From positions 1,974,113 through 2,038,112 of the forward strand of contig NC_020167.2 of the NCBI RefSeq assembly GCF_000224145.3: a DNA stretch of 64,000 nt, in the 5' to 3' direction. Source of the stretch: Ciona intestinalis. Its lineage: Eukaryota > Chordata > Ascidiacea > Phlebobranchia > Cionidae. Made by a program: the position numbers and the translations under genes. The notes beneath the pieces were generated by a model. It did not search any database. It had not been told where the DNA came from and saw only the letters and a list, made by a program, of their open reading frames with translations. Positions 46,298 to 57,955 of this stretch are shown piece after piece. Each line of letters begins with the position of its first letter. Position 1 is the first letter of the stretch.

Positions 46298-48939
46298 CTA
46301 TAATATCTTTTTCCATTCACTTAAAAACTTTGCTTTAATATCAGAATTTTTATTATCAAGATACAAACACGACCCTTTTGGCATTCGACCAAGTGAGACA
46401 CCAATCTGTGCAAAAACCTGTTTAAGTCATTATAACCGATAGCCATCGTATAGTACTGTGGGGTAAGATGGGAAACTGTTAGCACATACATTCTACATTT
46501 CTTGATTGTGTATTAAACATTTAACAATGCGAGTCGCAGTTATATAATTACGTAAATATTCGTTGTTTACTACCATATTGGGAAAAAAGGAGGAAAGTGT
46601 CCCATCTTACCTCACCCTACTAAATGAACCAAACACATTTGTTTAAATAACAGTGGATAAAAAACTGCAGTAATAAAGTTAAAAGTTAACTATACATATT
46701 GGAATGCTTACGTAGTGAGTTATGCCAAATCGAAAGCAATCTTACTTTTTCGCGCAGCACTCCAGAAACGAACACGTCATCAATAGCAAAATCGGAGTGC
46801 GTGTGACAGGATGTTAAATATATCTTCTCAGCAACATCTTTGGACATGATGAAACAGGGACCCCAGCAGTAGGGCGGGTAGTATGGTAAATCATATATCT
46901 CTGGTGAAACTGCCCATTTTCCACGTCTTAAAACCTGTAACATATATACGTTGATATTTGCACTTTTATTTTTATCATTGATATATCGTCAGCAAAGTAA
47001 TTGTTAAAAATGGAAACCTTTGCATGCCGCGCAAGTATGTGTCCACACTGAATTTCGTTACTTTTCGGTGACCTTACGATTGCGTAATCTTGCGCAATTT
47101 TACGCAAATTGATGAACGCGTCGTCATCTGCCAAGAGAAAGAAGGAACTTCTGCAGAAAATACAAAAATAGTGACGTTACTGTACTGCGCATCACTTTTT
47201 AGTAATAGTAAGAAGAAATGAATGTAGGTATACTTGTACGTATATTAATAAAGAAAAACCTGCAATACAAATGATTCCATTTCAACCCCATTAATGCTTT
47301 CACCGTCAGGTTTTTGTAAGTGTCATAATATGAACCAAGTATGACGTCACCGAATGTTCGAGTTTCGTTGGTGACGTCACGTAGAAGGGTAGAATTTGAC
47401 GTCATTCCAATCAGAAAAGCTGTTCGGACCTAACAATAATCAAGTTTCCTTACAATATGCTCCACGTATGTGATTGTTTTTTTGTAGTTTGTGTAAGTAA
47501 TATACCTGCACTCCTGAAACATTGCGAATAGAACCCCACGTTTGTCGTATGATGTTACGAAGCTCGTTGTGTTCTAAGCTGCTTTTAACCAAAACAAGAA
47601 TTTCCACGTCTGTGATTAAGTAGATAGTAATGGACATACATGCGTGCTAATTCTTCACACTTATAGTAAAAGGAAACAATATATAATTCGTTGTATTTTG
47701 CAAACAATTTGTATATATGTATATATAGTACTGTGGGGGAAGATGGGTCACCTTTAGCACATTCTATCCGAATATTCTGATCGTATTATATAAACAAATA
47801 ACAACGGTCTATGAAAGTCGATGCAGTTTTATAATTCTTCGAATGTTTTTGGTTTACTAATAAATGGGACAAGAATACAGAATGAAATTATGTCTCATCT
47901 TCTTCTACCCTACTATATATAGAATATTGGGTGGGGGAGGTGGGTCACCTTTAGTACACAATATTCAAATCCTGATCATGTTTTAAACAATTAACAGCGG
48001 TCTATGAGAATCGTAGGAATATGGTTTTTAAGATTCTTTGAATGTTCTTTATTAACAAACAAATGGGACGAGAAAATAGAATGAAAAGGTGTGACATCTT
48101 CTCCGACCTTACTGTACTTAATAATAAATCTGACCATAGTTGCAGAATTTTTTATCTGGTCGTTGCACAAAATCGAACTCGGTTTTGGCCAAATCTGGAA
48201 CACTTCCCTGTAGGTTTTGATCGTTTGCTTTCTCGATATCAACGATAAACCGTTGAGGTATATTGAGATTAAAGTTTGTTAAGGTATTACTGTCCTTCAG
48301 GCTAAATGGCGTCTCGGACGAACAGTTAGCTGTTGGCGTAAGTTGTCTGGAAGCATGAAGCTTTTGTGTAAACTTATACTTCAGTTTGTTGGTATGTTTC
48401 CATGTCGTTAAAATCCACCTGTTAAAGGGAACTGTATTTTATTTCCTAAAAGCAAAATCATAACAAGTGATGGTATATAGTGGGGGTGGGGGAAGATGAG
48501 ACACCTGTTCATTCTATTTTTTCGTCAAATTTGGTAGTAAACAAAGAAAATTCAAATAAATATAAAACTGTATCCTGGCGACTTTCATATAGAATAGACC
48601 GTTGTTATTTGTTAAAAACACGATCAGGATATTCGTATATTCTGCTTTGCTAAAGGTGTCCCATCTTTTTCTACCCTATTACACCTAACTTATATCTAGG
48701 AATAAGACTTGTTTTACTTTATTGCATGTAAACTGTAAAATAATTCGTTTATATAACGCTAGAGAAGATATAGTATATATATCAGGGTAAAAGTTCTAGC
48801 TATATTTTACTTTTTGTTATATATAGGCATAGAATAACAAACACGATACTTACGCGTAAAATCCAAAGAACAGCACAGCAATTACTGTTATGAACTTAAG
48901 AGATATTCTGAAGCTTAACACCGATTTCGCATTGTGCAT
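46298..48939 (-). CDS. GT31-family beta-1,3-galactosyltransferase-like enzyme
   Basis: Seven exons in transcript order: 48939-48854, 48418-48135, 47609-47506, 47429-47260, 47150-47018, 46934-46746, 46417-46298; 361 residues. A type II signal anchor (FITVIAVLFFGFYAWIL) is followed by a short stem. Catalytic-domain motifs of family 31 are ELRNIIRQTWGS, DVILGSYYDTYKNLTVKAL, the metal-binding D-D-D at 223-225 in LLADDDAFIN, YPPYCWGPCFIMS and the E-D-V-x-V equivalent IDDVFVSGV. It would transfer a hexose from a UDP-sugar in beta-1,3 linkage to glycans in the Golgi; the exact sugar cannot be told. The last exon is inferred from a GTAAGA donor after LREK and an in-phase acceptor. Reading through that donor instead ends at 46686 with a different 19-residue tail. 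Exons 1-4 recur almost unchanged at 50660-52351. Confidence 0.82.
46450..46624 (+). repeat. MITE copy in the last GT31 intron
   Basis: TAGTACTGTGGGGTAAGATG then GGAAACTGTTAGCACATAC at the left, GTGTCCCATCTTACCTCACC CTACTA at the right. Confidence 0.75.
47727..47922 (+). repeat. MITE copy (duplicated block, copy 1)
   Basis: TAGTACTGTGGGGGAAGATG then GGTCACCTTTAGCACATTC at the left, GTCTCATCTTCTTCTACCCT ACTATA at the right. Confidence 0.8.
47929..48116 (+). repeat. MITE copy (duplicated block, copy 1)
   Basis: GTGGGGGAGGTGGGTCACC then TTTAGTACACA at the left, GGTGTGACATCTTCTCCGAC CTTACTGTA at the right. It ends 19 nt before GT31 exon 2. Confidence 0.75.
48480..48687 (-). repeat. MITE copy (duplicated block, copy 1)
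   Basis: TAGTGGGGGTGGGGGAAGAT then GAGACACCTGTTCATTC at the left, GTGTCCCATCTTTTTCTACC CTATTA at the right. Confidence 0.8.
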
Positions 48940-49651
48940 AATATTTACTCGACTTAACGATAAATTTAAAATTACTGGGGAAAAAACGTCCTTATACACA
49001 TTCTAACGTAGAGCTGGCCTTCGCATGCTGTTGTGTTCTGTTGAAATCTTATATCTCGTGAGTCTAATGCCAGCAGACACCGGCTGTTTACATCATCTGG
49101 ACCCTGCGGCGAAAAAGAATAATGCTTTATCTACGTCTGTTGCGAAAATACGTGGAAAGTAGAAGGATATGTCGTGCTTAAGTAACAATCCATACGTATC
49201 GGTTGGGTCGAAATCCCTTAACCCTCGTTTTGTTGAGCTATTCAATTATGTCAATTACTGGTTTCATGAATCGTACTATAGCACATGATTGATAGTTTTA
49301 TTCTACATTTTGCGTTGTAATGGCCTGTAATTGTAATTCCCGAACGCCATAGTATAGGGGAGTATATAAGCTAGCTGTTTATTGCTGTCCCATTGACTTT
49401 TTTCTATAAATAAAGGCTTTTGTCTCATCACGGTTAGGTAAGCAGGAAACTTAAACTTCGGGCTTGTATAGAATACGAGGAGATTGAGCTCAATGAATAA
49501 TAAAAACTTATTTACCCTCGCGTGGCGGTGGCGTGATATATTTGGCCGGGCGCGATTGCGACGCGACGACGCGATTTTGGTCAAACCTTCTGCTGATGCG
49601 TAGTAGCGTTACGACACATGCGCAGTATAACGCCCAGCCCAACGATAGATC

Positions 49652-49850
49652 TTATAATAACACGGGTGTTCTATTTCATACCAGTGACGACTTACAAGTT
49701 TCTGAGATAAATAGGCTATGTAAGTTTAATAATTTATTGTTGTTGGGAGATTTTTTAATGTATGGCGTTTATATCATTTTTGACATCTCCACAATTGACT
49801 ACTGGGTTGGAACAACGGACGTTCAGAACACATACGTTGACAATGGTAAC
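49652..49850 (-). repeat. Degenerate SINE, reverse orientation
   Basis: ATAACACGGGTGTTCTATTT matches the SINE tail and CTACTGGGTTGGAACAAC with GAACACATACGTTGACA the body, in reverse order. The middle part is diverged. Confidence 0.45.
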
Positions 49851-49892
49851 AGGCTCGAGCTTCTATCAGTCTACAGTCTACACGTATGGCGT

Positions 49893-49967
49893 GTGTTCTG
49901 TGTTTACTATCAATTGGGACGAGAAAATAGAATGAAAAGATGTCTCATCTTCCCCTACCCTACTATT
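49893..49967 (+). repeat. Right half of a MITE
   Basis: TGTTTACTATCAATTGGGAC, GAGAAAATAGAATGAAAAG and CATCTTCCCCTACCCTACTA match the right half. The left half is absent or replaced by the SINE-like sequence. Confidence 0.65.
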
Positions 49968-49982
49968 ATATCTTCTCTGGGC

Positions 49983-50032
49983 CAGAGTCGTAGAAACAAC
50001 CTGCACAAATTCAGGTATTTCTATGACTCTGC
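49983..50032. repeat. Short imperfect hairpin
   Basis: CAGAGTCGTAGAAA pairs with TTTCTATGACTCTG with a single G:T, and an inner CCTG pairs with CAGG around an 8-nt loop. Confidence 0.6.
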
Positions 50033-50490
50033 TCTGGGCGAGAGGCAAACCCGCTAACAACGGCGAGGCTATATGCAAATAAATCGAAAAGAAGTAGTCT
50101 TTTTCTTTTCGTTTTAATTGTTGCTGGAAAGAGCTTTATTTTTCCCCACATAAAAATTTCGAGCACAGGCGTCCAAAAGACCAAGGTGATCCTAGAATAC
50201 AGATATTCTAGCGGCCATTTTCAATACCTTCTACTGGTGCCACCAACCTAAAATTTGGACACTGTACTAACTAGACCCCAGCGGTACCGATTCTAAATTG
50301 AAAAATTTAAAATTCGAAAAAATATTAATTATGAATATTAATATTCGTCATAAAAACATATTTATAGAATTTTCTCCCGATCCAGCTTCAAATATGTTAT
50401 AGCGCTAAGTGATACCTAAAATATGAAACATTATTTTCTTTAAAAAAGTGCGGGGATAGATGTTAAATATAAAAAAGTATGATCATAACT

Positions 50491-50540
50491 NNNNNNNNNN
50501 NNNNNNNNNNNNNNNNNNNNNNNNNNNNNNNNNNNNNNNN
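50491..50540. other. Assembly gap (50 N)
   Basis: Run of 50 N. It cuts exon 5 of the second GT31 copy six bases into the exon. Confidence 0.99.
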
Positions 50541-52351
50541 GAACTTCTGCAGAAAATACAAAAATAGTGAGGTTACTGTATATACTGCGCGTCACTTTTT
50601 AGTAATAGTAAGAAGAAATGAATGTAGGTACTTGTACGTATATTATAATAAAGAAAAACCTGCAATACAAATGATTCCATTTCAACCCCATTAATGCTTT
50701 CACCGTCAGGTTTTTGTAAGTGTCATAATATGAACCAAGTATGACGTCACCGAATGTTCGAGTTTCGTTTGTGACGTCACGTAGAAGGGTAGAATTTGAC
50801 GTCATTCCAATCAGAAAAGCTGTTCGGACCTAACAATAATCAAGTTTTCTTACAATATGCTCCACGTGTGTGATTGTTTTTTTTGTAGTTTGTGTAAGTA
50901 ATATACCTGCACTCCTGAAACATTGCGAATAGAACCCCACGTTTGTCGTATGATGTTACGAAGCTCGTTGTGTTCTAAGCTGCTTTTAACCAAAACAAGA
51001 ATTTCCACGTCTGTGATTAAGTAGATAGTAATCGACATACATGCGTGCTAATTCTTCACACTTATAGTAAAAGGAAACAATATCTAATTCGTTGTATTTT
51101 GCAAACAATTTGTATATATGTATATATAGTACGGTGGGGGAAGATGGGTCACCTTTAGCACATTCTATCCGAACATTCTGATCGTATTATAAACAAATAA
51201 CAACGGTCTATGAAAGTCGTAAAGATGCGGTTTTATAATTCTTCGAATGTTTTTGGTTTACTAATAAATGGGACAAGAATACAGAATGAAATTCTGTCTC
51301 ATCTTCTCCCATCCTACTATATATAGTATATTGGGTGGGGGAGGTGGGACACCTTTAGTACATAATATTCAAATCTTGATCGTGTTTTAAACAATTAACA
51401 GCGGTCTATGAGAATCGTAGGAATATGGTTTTTAAGATTCTTTGAATGTTCTTTGTTTACAAACAAATGGGACGAGAAAATAGAATGAAAAGGTGTGACA
51501 TCTTTTCCGGCCTTACTGTACTTAATAATAAATCTGACCATAGTTGCAGAATTTTTTATCTGGTCGTTGCACAAAATCGAACTCGGTTTTGGCCAAATCT
51601 GGAACACTTCCCTGTAGGTTTTGATCGTTTGCTTTCTCGATATCAACGATAAACCGTTGAGGTATATTGAGATTAAAGTTTGTTAAGGTATTACTGTCCT
51701 TCAGGCTAAATGGCGTCTCGGACGAACAGTTAGCTGTTGGCGTAAGTTGTCTGGAAGCATGAAGCTTTTGTGTAAACTTATACTTCAGTTTGTTGGTATG
51801 TTTCCATGTCGTTAAAATCCACCTGTTAAAGGGAACTGTATTTTATTTCCTAAAAGCAAAATCATAACAAGTGATGGTATATAGTGGGGGTGGGGGAAGA
51901 TGAGACACCTGTTCATTCTATTTTTTCGTCAAATTTGGAAGTAAACAAAGAAAATTCGAATAAATATAAAACTGTATCCTGGCGACTTTCATATAGAATA
52001 GACCGTTGTTATTTGTTAAAAACACGATCAGGATATTCGTATATTCTGCTGTGCTAAAGGTGTCCCATCTTCTTCTACCGTATTACACCTAACTTACTAA
52101 CTTATATCTAGGAATAACACTTGTTTTACTTTATTGCATGTAAACTGTAAAATAATTCGTTTATACAACGCTAGAGAAGATATAGTATATATATCAGGGT
52201 AAAAGTTCTAGCTATATTTTACTTACTGTTATATATAGGCATAGAATAACAAACACGATACTTACGCGTAAAATCCAAAGAACAGCACAGCAATTACTGT
52301 TATAAACTTAAGAGATATTCTGAAGCTTAACACCGATTTCGCATTGTGCAT
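50541..52351 (-). CDS. Second GT31 glycosyltransferase copy, truncated by a gap
   Basis: Exons in transcript order: 52351-52266, 51822-51539, 51010-50907, 50829-50660, then six bases of exon 5 (50546-50541) before the gap. They encode the signal anchor, stem and first catalytic motifs (RNIIRQTWGS, ILGSYYDTYKNLTV) of the same enzyme as 46298-48939. By eye the 644 coding bases differ at only two sites, both synonymous (Phe in the anchor region, Thr in VTNETR), while introns differ more and by indels. The DDD and IDDVFV exons are missing, so as assembled it is incomplete. It is either a recent tandem duplicate or the second haplotype of one locus left uncollapsed. Confidence 0.8.
51127..51323 (+). 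repeat. MITE copy (duplicated block, copy 2)
   Basis: Counterpart of 47727-47922: TAGTACGGTGGGGGAAGATG at the left, GTCTCATCTTCTCCCATCCT ACTATA at the right. Confidence 0.8.
51331..51517 (+). repeat. MITE copy (duplicated block, copy 2)
   Basis: Counterpart of 47929-48116: GTGGGGGAGGTGGGACACC then TTTAGTACATA at the left. Confidence 0.75.
51889..52087 (-). repeat. MITE copy (duplicated block, copy 2)
   Basis: Counterpart of 48480-48687, with GTGTCCCATCTTCTTCTACC at the right end. Confidence 0.8.
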
Positions 52352-52733
52352 AATATTTACTCGACTTAACGATAAATTTAAAATTACTGGGGAAAAAACG
52401 TCCTTATACACATTCTAACGTAGAGCTGGCCTTCGCATGCTGTTGTGTTCTGTTGAAATCTTATATCTCGTGAGTCTAATGCCAGCAGACACCGGCTGTT
52501 TACATCATCTGGACCCTGCGGCGAAAAAGAATAATGCTTTATCTACGTCTGTTGCGAAAATACGTGGAAAGTAGAAGGATATGTCGTGCTTAAGTAACAA
52601 TCCATACGTATCGGTTGGGTCGAAATCCCTTAACCCTCGTTTTGTTGAGCTATTCAATTATGTCAATTACTGGTTTCATGAATCGTACTGTAGCACATGA
52701 TTGATAGTTTTATTCTACATTTTGCGTTGTAAT

Positions 52734-53233
52734 NNNNNNNNNNNNNNNNNNNNNNNNNNNNNNNNNNNNNNNNNNNNNNNNNNNNNNNNNNNNNNNNNNN
52801 NNNNNNNNNNNNNNNNNNNNNNNNNNNNNNNNNNNNNNNNNNNNNNNNNNNNNNNNNNNNNNNNNNNNNNNNNNNNNNNNNNNNNNNNNNNNNNNNNNNN
52901 NNNNNNNNNNNNNNNNNNNNNNNNNNNNNNNNNNNNNNNNNNNNNNNNNNNNNNNNNNNNNNNNNNNNNNNNNNNNNNNNNNNNNNNNNNNNNNNNNNNN
53001 NNNNNNNNNNNNNNNNNNNNNNNNNNNNNNNNNNNNNNNNNNNNNNNNNNNNNNNNNNNNNNNNNNNNNNNNNNNNNNNNNNNNNNNNNNNNNNNNNNNN
53101 NNNNNNNNNNNNNNNNNNNNNNNNNNNNNNNNNNNNNNNNNNNNNNNNNNNNNNNNNNNNNNNNNNNNNNNNNNNNNNNNNNNNNNNNNNNNNNNNNNNN
53201 NNNNNNNNNNNNNNNNNNNNNNNNNNNNNNNNN
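52734..53233. other. Assembly gap (500 N)
   Basis: Run of 500 N, probably a default scaffold-gap length, so true size is unknown. It hides the 5' exons of MOSPD2 and the end of the duplicated block. Confidence 0.99.
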
Positions 53234-56200
53234 TGGAAGTTTTGTATTGGAGAAAGGAAAAGGAAATTTATGGTAAGTGTAATTTTTGGGATGGCAGTTC
53301 CTGACGAGTTCTTGCAAGTGAAAGCTGGTTCTTTATCGCGTGCTGGACTACTTAATTTTAACTTGATACAGATTTGGTTTATTGTTTAATTAAATGGCGT
53401 GCATGGAAAAAATATCGCCGGCAAAATTTTAAATCAATATCACACATGCACCTATCATACTCTGCAGTCTGCTGATTAGTTGTGCATTAGGACACCATTT
53501 AACAAAACAACATTATGTGGGAATTTTAGCCCAAAAACAATTTTTGTGCCATGAATCGAAAATTAACAGTTTGTTCATGGTGCATGGAATTTAGGATTTA
53601 ACTAAAACTAAAATATGCATTCATGCCATTCTGGGCAATGTAGGATACAAGTCTAGAGCATTTGTATAGTCATTTTATGTGTGGCTATTCTACTGTGAAT
53701 AGAAAAAATAACGGTTTATGGTAAATCTTTATTGCAGATATAAGTTCAGATGAGTTTCCTTTGGAGATGATGAAGACAGGAATTGTATGTTGCCGCGGAA
53801 AAGCAAATGACAACACTAGGATTGGTAAGTTTTTTGTCATATAGTTACACAATAAAATATTGGGTGTCATTTGTATTTTTGACAATAAACTTATTTGATT
53901 CCCTAAACCATGGATGTGGTGCAAATTGTTATGACTGTTAAATAACTTAACAATTTACGATACAAATTTTAAAATATAAGATGACCCATAAAATTAAAAA
54001 TGTTTGCAGTTTATTTCATAGTAAGAAAACAAACCAAAGATATGAAAGCTAAAGTACAGAGGATGATATGTCTATGGTTGGAACGCATACAACGTGCAGA
54101 ACCTGGCCAGCACATTACATTCGTGATGGATGTTAGCAAATCTTCACTGGCAAATGTAGATCTGGGTGGAATTAAATTCCTTCTTACATGCTTCACTACT
54201 TACTTTCCAGATATGCTTGGTATGTGTACAATAAAGTTGCTATGGCTAGCTCATTGCAAATATTTCATGTTTTTTTGGGCAAAGTGTTCTAAGATGTCTG
54301 TTTATATCTTTTTAACATGGTTTCTAAAGCTTAGTCATTTTTTTATGTAGATCTTGCATTTTTTGAAATCTTTAACCTAATAATTATTGCAAAATACTCT
54401 ATTTAGGAAATTTTTTTACTAATACACTTGTGTTTTCTGAATTAAATGATGTTTTTTTAGAAAAGATTTTGATATTGGAAATGCCCTGGATAATGAACAG
54501 TAAGTATAATAGGATCCAATTTGCTTGTTTTATAAATTGCATGGTTTATTGGAATTAAACCAGGCAGCTTAAAGAAGGATTAAAATATTTAATCCTGTGT
54601 TATTTCGCAGCAATATGGAAAGTAGTGAAGCAATGGATGACAGAAGACCAACGTAAACGAACAATATTCTCTTCATTTAAAGATTTAAACCAGTATATTG
54701 ACGCAGACAATGCTTTAACATACATGGGTGGAAAGGTAACGAGGGTTTTAATTTCCAGTCTGTATTCTGAACTTTTTTCTCGTGAAAAAAACAACAACTT
54801 TTTGATTAACAAGATTTTTTCCTTGTTTTAAAAACCCCATATCTTGTTTAGGATGATTGGGAGTATTCATTCCCTCCATATCCCAACGAGTCGCCTCCTA
54901 TTATAATGAAGCAAGATTCAAGCAGCAATTTTGAGTCAGATGTAATTAGCATGGCAGAAGGTGAGTCAAAAGTAGGTTAAAAAACTGTGTAAAGGACACT
55001 TGAAACTATTTGTGGTTTTCAAAGATAACCTCGAAGAAGAAGAAATTGTTGTGGAAGATATAGAAATCACCCAATGCTCTGTAATTCCAACTTCCTCAAC
55101 TGAGAGTGGGTACACCAGCAGTGGTGCAAGTGCAAGCATTCCTCTCGTAACCACTGGGCAAAAGATGGAAATTCTAAATGATGTAGACGCTTCTAGGCTT
55201 AACAGCTCTACTCCAAAAGCTTCTCCTGTGAAAACAAACAATAGAAGTCAGCCAATGCATTTACCCAACTTGGATAAAGAAAACAACTCTATACCGCCAA
55301 TGGCATCAATAACCCCAAGCATCAACATAGAAAAAACAAATTCTGTTAACTTGGATTCAACATACAGTGGGGCGAAAAAGAACAAAGAAGTCATGAAGAG
55401 TGATTTGAGTGACCCAAGTAAAGAATTACCACCGTCCGATGAAATAATTAACCTTGGAAGTCTATTAACTATGAGGTAAAAGTTGTTTAATTTGTTCTAA
55501 TATTAATGGTCTCTTACCATAATTGTCTATAGACTATACAACAACACTAAGTTACACATTAATGTCTATTTCATAATTTGTTATTTTCTTTCTTTATCAG
55601 CCCCGTTGCTGAAGTGATCTTCAAACAGTCAACAAAAGATTCAAACACGTCAAGATATCGATCGAATATAACATTAACCAATCGCTGCAAGGAAGAAGGG
55701 ATGGTGGTTGCATTTAAAGTAAAAACAAATTCACCGGAGAGATATCATGTTAAACCAAGCACTGGAAGCTTATCTACAGGTTGATGTTTTTACATTTGAA
55801 GTTTTTTTACTATAAGTTACCAGCACCAATTTAGCCAAAAGCTATGTTAGGTACCAATCAACTACGGAAATACAACTGTCCTTTACATTAGTTAATCATG
55901 CAGAAATATATTTATACAAATTGCATCAAAATATACCTTTGCTGACATTTACAAGTAATTTGAAAAATACTGTGTTTTTTTAAAACATTTTTTTGGTAAA
56001 ACTTGTAGAACCAGGACACTAGTACAATATCTTGTTATTAAGCTTTGCTTTTACAACGTAAATTATGCAGGTGAAGAATTGACGATCAGGATTCACCTGA
56101 GTCCTGGATATGAGGACACTGTATCAAGGGATCGTTTCCTCATCCTTTATCAGAAGATGGAAGCAGGAATGGATGTTGCAGAGTTTTGGAAGGACCATAT

Positions 56201-57093
56201 TGATAAATCATCAAGATTTGAGCACAGGTGATATTAAAAGTGTAAATTTAAATTATTTAAATTGGAATTATCTAGGTTGTTTTTTGCATACTTATTGCAT
56301 ATGCTATTAATAACGTATGCCAGTATGAGCAAAATCAATGCAATTGTTTTGCATACATTTAAAACTCTAGTGTGAAATTTGGTTAAGTTTTAAATCTCTG
56401 ATTCAAATTTACAGAATACGGGTTCGTTTTGAAGCAACGTCAACAAACTTAAGGCTTGAACCACCAGTTGTGTTGAAAAACTCTATCGAAACGACCAAAA
56501 TCTCAAAATCCCCAAATAAATCTCCTATAGCAGATGAAGTGGCTGGTTTAAATAGAGAACTTGCTCGTGTTAAGTCACAGGTCAGTTGGGGTTATCTCTC
56601 TAAAACTTTATTACTGTAATCATGGTTTGCTGCATCATTATTGTTTTATTGTTAAGTAAGGGGCATTGTTTCTGTAATAATAATTTCACTGTTGTATACT
56701 TTGGTTCAGCTTCAAATGTTTGACAGTTGGTGAGGCACACAATGCTGTTAAATGTTCTGAAGTATTTCATACTTGTCTCTATCTTGTATTAAAATGATTG
56801 ATACTCATAGAAGAAAACGCCTTCAATTACTTTGGATCAATCTTTGCCTTCCATAAGGATATTTAAACTTATTCGCTAAAACAATGTTTCAGCTTGGTCG
56901 CGCGGAAGAGAGTGTGGAATGGATTCGCAGTCGATTCGTTTACTCTCTTCTCCTCCAATCCTTCCTAATTGTCCTCCTCTTCCTCGTCATCTACAAGCTC
57001 TCCAACATCACTTACATTCTCGACCGCACGGAAAATGATCCGAACGGAAGATATTCAAACGTTGTGAATCCAGATGAACATACAAGTTTATAG
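53234..57093 (+). CDS. MOSPD2: MOSPD2, CRAL-TRIO plus MSP-domain ER tether; 5' end missing
   Basis: Exons: 53234-53272 (partial), 53738-53824, 54010-54219, 54461-54499, 54611-54735, 54852-54960, 55025-55475, 55601-55779, 56071-56227, 56415-56580, 56893-57093. The first visible codons (LYWRKEKEIY) match the FQWRKE region just before the CRAL-TRIO domain. That domain runs to YMGGK and includes FVMDVSKSSLANVDLGGIKF and LEMPWIMN. An acidic/serine linker follows. The MSP domain spans the exons at 55601 and 56071, with the FFAT-binding block VAFKVKTNSPERYHVKPSTG. A coiled segment (GLNRELARVKSQL) and a C-terminal TM helix (LLLQSFLIVLLFLVIYKL) end the protein. MOSPD2 sits in the ER and forms contact sites by binding FFAT motifs. 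Unlike human, about 30 residues follow the TM helix. Confidence 0.92.
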
Positions 57094-57955
57094 GCCCCGC
57101 TGATATCATAATTTGCAGAAATCTGCAAAACCAAGGGACTCAGCTATGCAAAATGCTCTTACGCTCTCTTGTCCTGTGTATTGTTATTTTATAGTAATAA
57201 GTCATTTGATGTAGTCCTCCTATCAGGTGTCCGAATTTATTTTGTATCCAAATAGCTTGTCGGGTACAATTTCGATTGACTTAATATTTTAGCATTCCGA
57301 TTTTTGACAATTTTTTTTTTAAATTTATGCAAATTTTCAGTGTACCTGTGCCCTGTGGTAAAGTTATAAATTTGTTGTACTTGTGTGCTTAGGTACTGTG
57401 TAATTACTATCTTTTTACAGCAATAATTAAACCTTATTTTAATGTTGCATGTGTGGAAAACCTGTGACAATGTTTTAGGTAAAAAAGTAAAACAGGATTT
57501 TCTGTACTTGCAGATATTAAATATTTGTTTTGGTTACAGGTGCAGTTGATTAGGGTGCATCGCTTTAGTGTTTATTACAATACTGATATTTTACTTATAA
57601 CGGTTTATTTAGCATGGTAAGTGACAGTGTCTATATTAATCATTTCCTGTAACTGTCTATTTATTTGTTTTGGCCGATAGGTAGATAAGAATGCATTAAG
57701 TGTTGCATGCAGTCATGCTGCTAAAATTATTGCAACATGTTAGTAAGCATACGTATACTGCGTTAGGAATGTAAAAAAAAATGTTTGAAGGATCATGCAC
57801 TGTAAAATAATTTTTGTTTTAAATTGCAAGAAATTTAAAGTAGTACTGAAAGTCACTAATTTATAAATGTTACAAACAGAGATATTCTTTTATTAGTAAT
57901 TACCCATATGAACAGTGTACACATCGGTGATTGGTTTATTTTTGTAGATTTCAAG
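57094..57955. other. MOSPD2 3' UTR and spacer
   Basis: AT-rich; no gene seen. A pyrimidine-rich acceptor (GGTTTATTTTTGTAG, ending 57947) lies just before the next start and could be a spliced-leader or ordinary 3' splice site. Confidence 0.5.

Larger units (their letters stand above)
47145..49321. repeat. Duplicated block, copy 1
   Basis: 2177 nt matching 50541-52733 nearly base for base apart from scattered substitutions and small indels. It contains GT31 exons 1-4, six bases of exon 5 and three MITEs. No edge signature of a transposon is seen. Confidence 0.9.
49322..50490. other. Region between the two GT31 blocks
   Basis: No gene recognised. It holds a GC-richer patch near 49520-49580, a reversed SINE (49652-49850), half a MITE (49893-49967) and a short hairpin (49983-50032), then AT-rich sequence up to the gap. 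Confidence 0.5.
50541..52733. repeat. Duplicated block, copy 2
   Basis: Matches 47145-49321. It is bounded on both sides by N runs, so the true ends of homology are hidden. Confidence 0.9.

Noticed and set aside
49533..50057. 174-codon plus-strand open frame
   Set aside because: It runs through a SINE remnant, half a MITE and a hairpin; the translation shows repeat-derived sequence only.
46049..52087. CRISPR-like regularly spaced repeats
   Set aside because: The recurring units are about 200 bp, occur in both orientations and have terminal inverted repeats at irregular spacing; this is a eukaryotic MITE family.
52701..53317. Long open frames on both strands across 52734-53233
   Set aside because: They consist of N; no sequence information.
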